Positions 4,575-7,037 of a DNA stretch of 7,037 nucleotides are shown here, piece after piece (the stretch's first letter is position 1; each line of letters starts with the position of its first letter). Location of the stretch: assembly GCA_022712785.1 (NCBI GenBank), contig JAFLJX010000230.1, forward strand, positions 1-7,037, given 5' to 3'. A program made the position numbers and the translations under genes. The notes under the pieces are model-generated. The model was not told the origin of the DNA and made no database searches. It worked only from the letters and a program-made list of their open reading frames with translations. This DNA is from Mycoplasmatota bacterium. GTDB taxonomy: Bacteria > Bacillota_I > Bacilli_A > Izemoplasmatales > Izemoplasmataceae.

Positions 4575-6941
4575 ATGTTATTTAAAAATGTATTTAGAAC
4601 ACTAAAAAAACAATATGTTCAACTTTTTTTTCTTGGGATTATTATTACTTTAAGTAGTTTTATTTATACTACTATGGCTTATGGAATAGGTGATATTAAA
4701 GGACCTGCAGGTGAATATTTTGATACAGCAAATCAAGAAGATTTTGCGATATCAATGCTAGATTTCATGTTAGATGATGATATGGCTTTTGTATCAACAA
4801 ACTGTTCTTTAAGAGAACCAATTTATAGTTTGAGTTCATTAAAAGAACTGGATGAAAATTGTTATAATGATTTAGTTGATTACCGTTTAGAGATGATTAC
4901 TAATGAATACGAGAATATTGAAATTGAATTAAGAGAATATAAAGATATCTATTTTGAATTTAATGAATCATCTCAAAAAGTAAGATTTTTAAAAGATAAC
5001 AAAATAGTAAACTTAAGTTTTTTTGTTGAAGGAGTTGCGCCTAGTAACAATTCAGAGATTGCTATAGGTGAAACCTATGCTCAAAACAATAATTTGGATA
5101 TAGGAGATACAATTACAATTGAGAGTAAAGAATACACTATATCTGGCTTTGTATTATTTCCTGATTATAGTTTAGCAATTTTATCTGTGAGTATGATCTT
5201 TGACAATCAGACTCAAACTTTAGCTTTGGTATCTGACAGTGAATTTGAAAATATATCTACAAGTGTTAATTCCCATATAGGTGGAGTTTTTACCAATAAT
5301 TCAAATTCAAAGGATTTTGAAAAAGAAGTTATAGATACATATAAAAATATAGACGAACTAGATTTTATAACTAATGTAGTTTTAACAGAGAATAATATGA
5401 GAAGCGGTGGAGTTTACGCAGATATCGAAGGCGGGCAAGCTACAGGCATAATGCTTAGTATTGTAATATCTTCAATAGCTATACTTATAGTTGGAATAAT
5501 GGTTTCAAAGATATTACAATCTCAAAGAGGACAAATCGGAATTCTAAAATCAATGGGTTATAAAAATAGTGAGATTACAATACCATATATATTCTTTATT
5601 GCTATTTTATCTTTCCCTGCATTAGTCTTAGGGTATTTTCTAGGGTATTTATCTTCAGAGCCATTAAAAGCAATGGTATTGAAATTCTATTTGCTTCCAT
5701 CAATAGATGTTTCGCAAACCTTTAGTGGCTTTGCAATTGCTGTTGTTATACCGTTTTTATTTATATTGTCTATTGGCTATCTCATAATTAAATATATTTT
5801 AAGTCAAAAACCAGTTGTTCTGTTGAAACCTCAAGTTTCATCAAAAGGTAATTTCTTAACTAAAATTATGGGGAGATATTTAAAGAAACTAAAAATAACA
5901 AGTAAATTAAAACACTTACTTCTGTATAGAAACATCATTAAATTCGGAGTATTCCTAATTGGGATGTTTTTCGCAGCATTTCTGATACTATTTAGTTTTT
6001 CAATGATTGGTGTAATTGATAGAACAATAACTGATTATTATGACAATACTGATCATAATTACATTGGGTATTGTAAAAACGAAACAGTTTGTGATGCACC
6101 GTCCCGCTCACAAGAAGAAGTAATTGAACTTCCAAGTGCAATTTTTAATGATGAAGAAGTTTCTTTAGTAGGATTAAATATTAATTCAAACTTGCACAAA
6201 TTGTATGATATGAAAGGAAACAATATCACTGATGAACTAAGTGAAGGAATAATAATCACACAATCACTAAAATTATTAAAAGGGTTTAATGTTGGTGATA
6301 GTATTTTAATTGAAACTGGAGAAGATTCAATTACATCAAAAATTGTAGGAATAACTAAAGAGTATACTGGGAATAAAGCATATATGTACATTGATGATTT
6401 ATCAGTCCTACTAACAGGAGATACTGGTTATTATAATACTGTATATTCAGAAACAAAGTTAAGTACAGATAGCTACATTATTGTTGTCTCTACACAAGAC
6501 ATTGTGTTGCAAGCTAGAACAATGCAACATCTATTCGAAGTAATTATCACTATAATGATTATTTCATCAGTACTTATTGGAGCAATTGTGGTATATATCT
6601 TAACTGTAATGACAATTGAAGATAACTTCTATAACATATCATTATTTAAGGTAATGGGTTATAATAATAGAGAAATAGATAAAATGATTATTGGTGGCTA
6701 TTTATTGTATGGTATAATCATATTTGTTGTGGCAATGCCAATTGGATGCCTGACTTCCATAGGTATGCAAATGTATATGGCTAAATTCTACAATTTAGTA
6801 ATGCCTTTCGAGTTTAAATTGTGGCATGGTGTATTATCATTAGTTATGTACATAGCAATTTATAATGTTGGAGCATATGTAGCTAAAAGGAAACTAAATA
6901 AAATTGCTCTTCAAGAAGCAATGAAAATGTATCAAATATAG
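4575..6941 (+). CDS. FtsX-type ABC permease with two FtsX modules and two ectodomains
   Basis: This 788-residue membrane protein is the partner of the ATPase encoded 4 nt upstream. I count eight spans: about 15-35, 290-312, 338-360, 384-406, then 457-480, 655-678, 705-728 and 750-770. Each group of four is one FtsX/MacB-like module: TM1, a large outside domain (36-289 and 481-654), then three spans. The cytosolic coupling segment is repeated, IGILKSMGYKNSEI (321-334) and ISLFKVMGYNNREI (688-701), the typical FtsX helix that contacts the ATPase. Both modules on one chain mean the transporter may work as one permease plus two ATPases, unlike homodimeric MacB. Paired cysteines occur in each ectodomain (C77/C96; C500/C506). 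The family moves lipids, lipoproteins or peptides or transmits force; TetR control suggests export of, or resistance to, a membrane-active compound, which is inference. It ends at TAG overlapping the next Shine-Dalgarno. Confidence 0.92.
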   Translation: MLFKNVFRTLKKQYVQLFFLGIIITLSSFIYTTMAYGIGDIKGPAGEYFDTANQEDFAISMLDFMLDDDMAFVSTNCSLREPIYSLSSLKELDENCYNDLVDYRLEMITNEYENIEIELREYKDIYFEFNESSQKVRFLKDNKIVNLSFFVEGVAPSNNSEIAIGETYAQNNNLDIGDTITIESKEYTISGFVLFPDYSLAILSVSMIFDNQTQTLALVSDSEFENISTSVNSHIGGVFTNNSNSKDFEKEVIDTYKNIDELDFITNVVLTENNMRSGGVYADIEGGQATGIMLSIVISSIAILIVGIMVSKILQSQRGQIGILKSMGYKNSEITIPYIFFIAILSFPALVLGYFLGYLSSEPLKAMVLKFYLLPSIDVSQTFSGFAIAVVIPFLFILSIGYLIIKYILSQKPVVLLKPQVSSKGNFLTKIMGRYLKKLKITSKLKHLLLYRNIIKFGVFLIGMFFAAFLILFSFSMIGVIDRTITDYYDNTDHNYIGYCKNETVCDAPSRSQEEVIELPSAIFNDEEVSLVGLNINSNLHKLYDMKGNNITDELSEGIIITQSLKLLKGFNVGDSILIETGEDSITSKIVGITKEYTGNKAYMYIDDLSVLLTGDTGYYNTVYSETKLSTDSYIIVVSTQDIVLQARTMQHLFEVIITIMIISSVLIGAIVVYILTVMTIEDNFYNISLFKVMGYNNREIDKMIIGGYLLYGIIIFVVAMPIGCLTSIGMQMYMAKFYNLVMPFEFKLWHGVLSLVMYIAIYNVGAYVAKRKLNKIALQEAMKMYQI

Positions 6942-6945
6942 GAGG
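6940..6945 (+). promoter_or_regulatory. Ribosome binding site of rsgA overlapping the permease stop codon
   Basis: AGGAGG shares its first two bases with the permease TAG (6939-6941) and lies 5 nt before the TTG at 6951. It decides the non-ATG start and implies translational coupling. Confidence 0.8.
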
Positions 6946-6950
6946 CCCAT

Positions 6951-7037
6951 TTGGAAAAAGGACTAATTACAAAATTAACTGGTGGATTATACACAGTTAG
7001 AGATGAATCTAATAATTCTTTCAAGCTAAAAGCTCGA
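6951..7037 (+). CDS. rsgA: Ribosome small subunit-dependent GTPase A (RsgA), N-terminal 29 residues
   Basis: An open frame starts at TTG 6951 behind AGGAGG and runs off the end of the window. The 29 visible residues begin (M)EKGLITKLTGGLYTVRDE and end SFKLKAR, matching the first strands of the RsgA/YloQ OB-fold domain as I recall it (GxIxKxxxGxYxVxD...yxCxARG). RsgA is a circularly permuted GTPase that helps mature the 30S subunit; the GTPase and zinc-binding domains would lie beyond the window. No terminator and no convincing promoter lie between the permease and this gene, so it is probably transcribed at least in part from the TetR-controlled promoter. The short length limits certainty, but the start, motif order and spacing agree. 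Confidence 0.78.
   Translation, partial: MEKGLITKLTGGLYTVRDESNNSFKLKAR

Noticed and set aside
6059..6391. Open frame on the minus strand opposite the second permease ectodomain
   Set aside because: Antisense to a clear coding region, with no recognisable domain, promoter or Shine-Dalgarno.
6861..6866. TATAAT inside the end of the permease gene as a private rsgA promoter
   Set aside because: No acceptable -35 lies 16-18 nt upstream and no TG extension is present; such hexamers are expected by chance in DNA this AT-rich.
3869..6941. A BceAB-type bacitracin/peptide resistance module
   Set aside because: BceB-type permeases have ten spans with one large ectodomain and usually sit beside a two-component system. 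This permease has eight spans, two ectodomains and a TetR regulator.
1..7037. Mobile element, CRISPR array, tRNA, rRNA or riboswitch
   Set aside because: No transposase or integrase, terminal inverted repeats, spaced direct repeats, cloverleaf or long structured leader was seen; the intergenic gaps are all about 110 nt or less.

Overview
The window is AT-rich, gene-dense DNA with every gene on the + strand. Strong Shine-Dalgarno sites, TTGACA/TATAAT promoters, a PF08000-type PH protein and a Bacilli-style RlmN (GIGEPFDNY) point to a low-GC Firmicute or a related wall-less lineage. Trp is read as TGG, and long genes run without in-frame TGA, so the standard code applies rather than the Mycoplasma/Spiroplasma code. 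None of the eight visible stop codons is TGA (six TAA, two TAG). My best guess is the Acholeplasma/Izemoplasma/Haloplasma side of the Bacilli. This is inferred from sequence style, not from a phylogeny.

Layout: (1) 2-289 is the C-terminal end of a membrane protein resembling the substrate-binding S component of an ECF vitamin transporter, closed by a strong hairpin terminator. (2) 366-734 encodes a soluble bacterial PH-domain protein of the PF08000 type. (3) 813-1550, behind its own promoter, encodes an SDR oxidoreductase that looks most like the bacterial relatives of chlorophyll b reductase (NYC1/NOL). (4) 1604-2623 is rlmN, followed 27 nt later by a small two-TM protein with a probable PH-like tail (2651-3136); a clear terminator at 3146-3171 ends this unit. 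(5) 3174-6941 is a self-contained regulated cassette: a consensus sigma-A promoter, two tandem copies of a palindromic operator, a TetR-family repressor, a MacB/LolD-type ABC ATPase and an eight-TM FtsX-type permease. (6) The 5' end of rsgA (ribosome assembly GTPase) begins at 6951 with a TTG codon, and its Shine-Dalgarno overlaps the permease stop codon.

How they work together: the TetR protein probably represses its own promoter by binding the two sites over the transcription start, and so controls the ATPase and permease made from the same message. An unknown ligand, possibly the exported substrate or a membrane-active compound, would release it. rsgA sits so tightly behind the permease that it is probably at least partly co-transcribed. 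RlmN and RsgA both serve the ribosome but are in separate units here. The other genes are individual housekeeping or accessory genes with no obvious shared pathway.

I do not see a new multi-gene system, mobile element, CRISPR array, tRNA or rRNA. The longest stretch without a gene is about 110 nt (3137-3246) and is filled by a terminator, promoter and operators. The items most worth a second look are the tandem operator, the attachment of rsgA to a repressor-controlled transporter operon, and the NYC1/NOL-like SDR.
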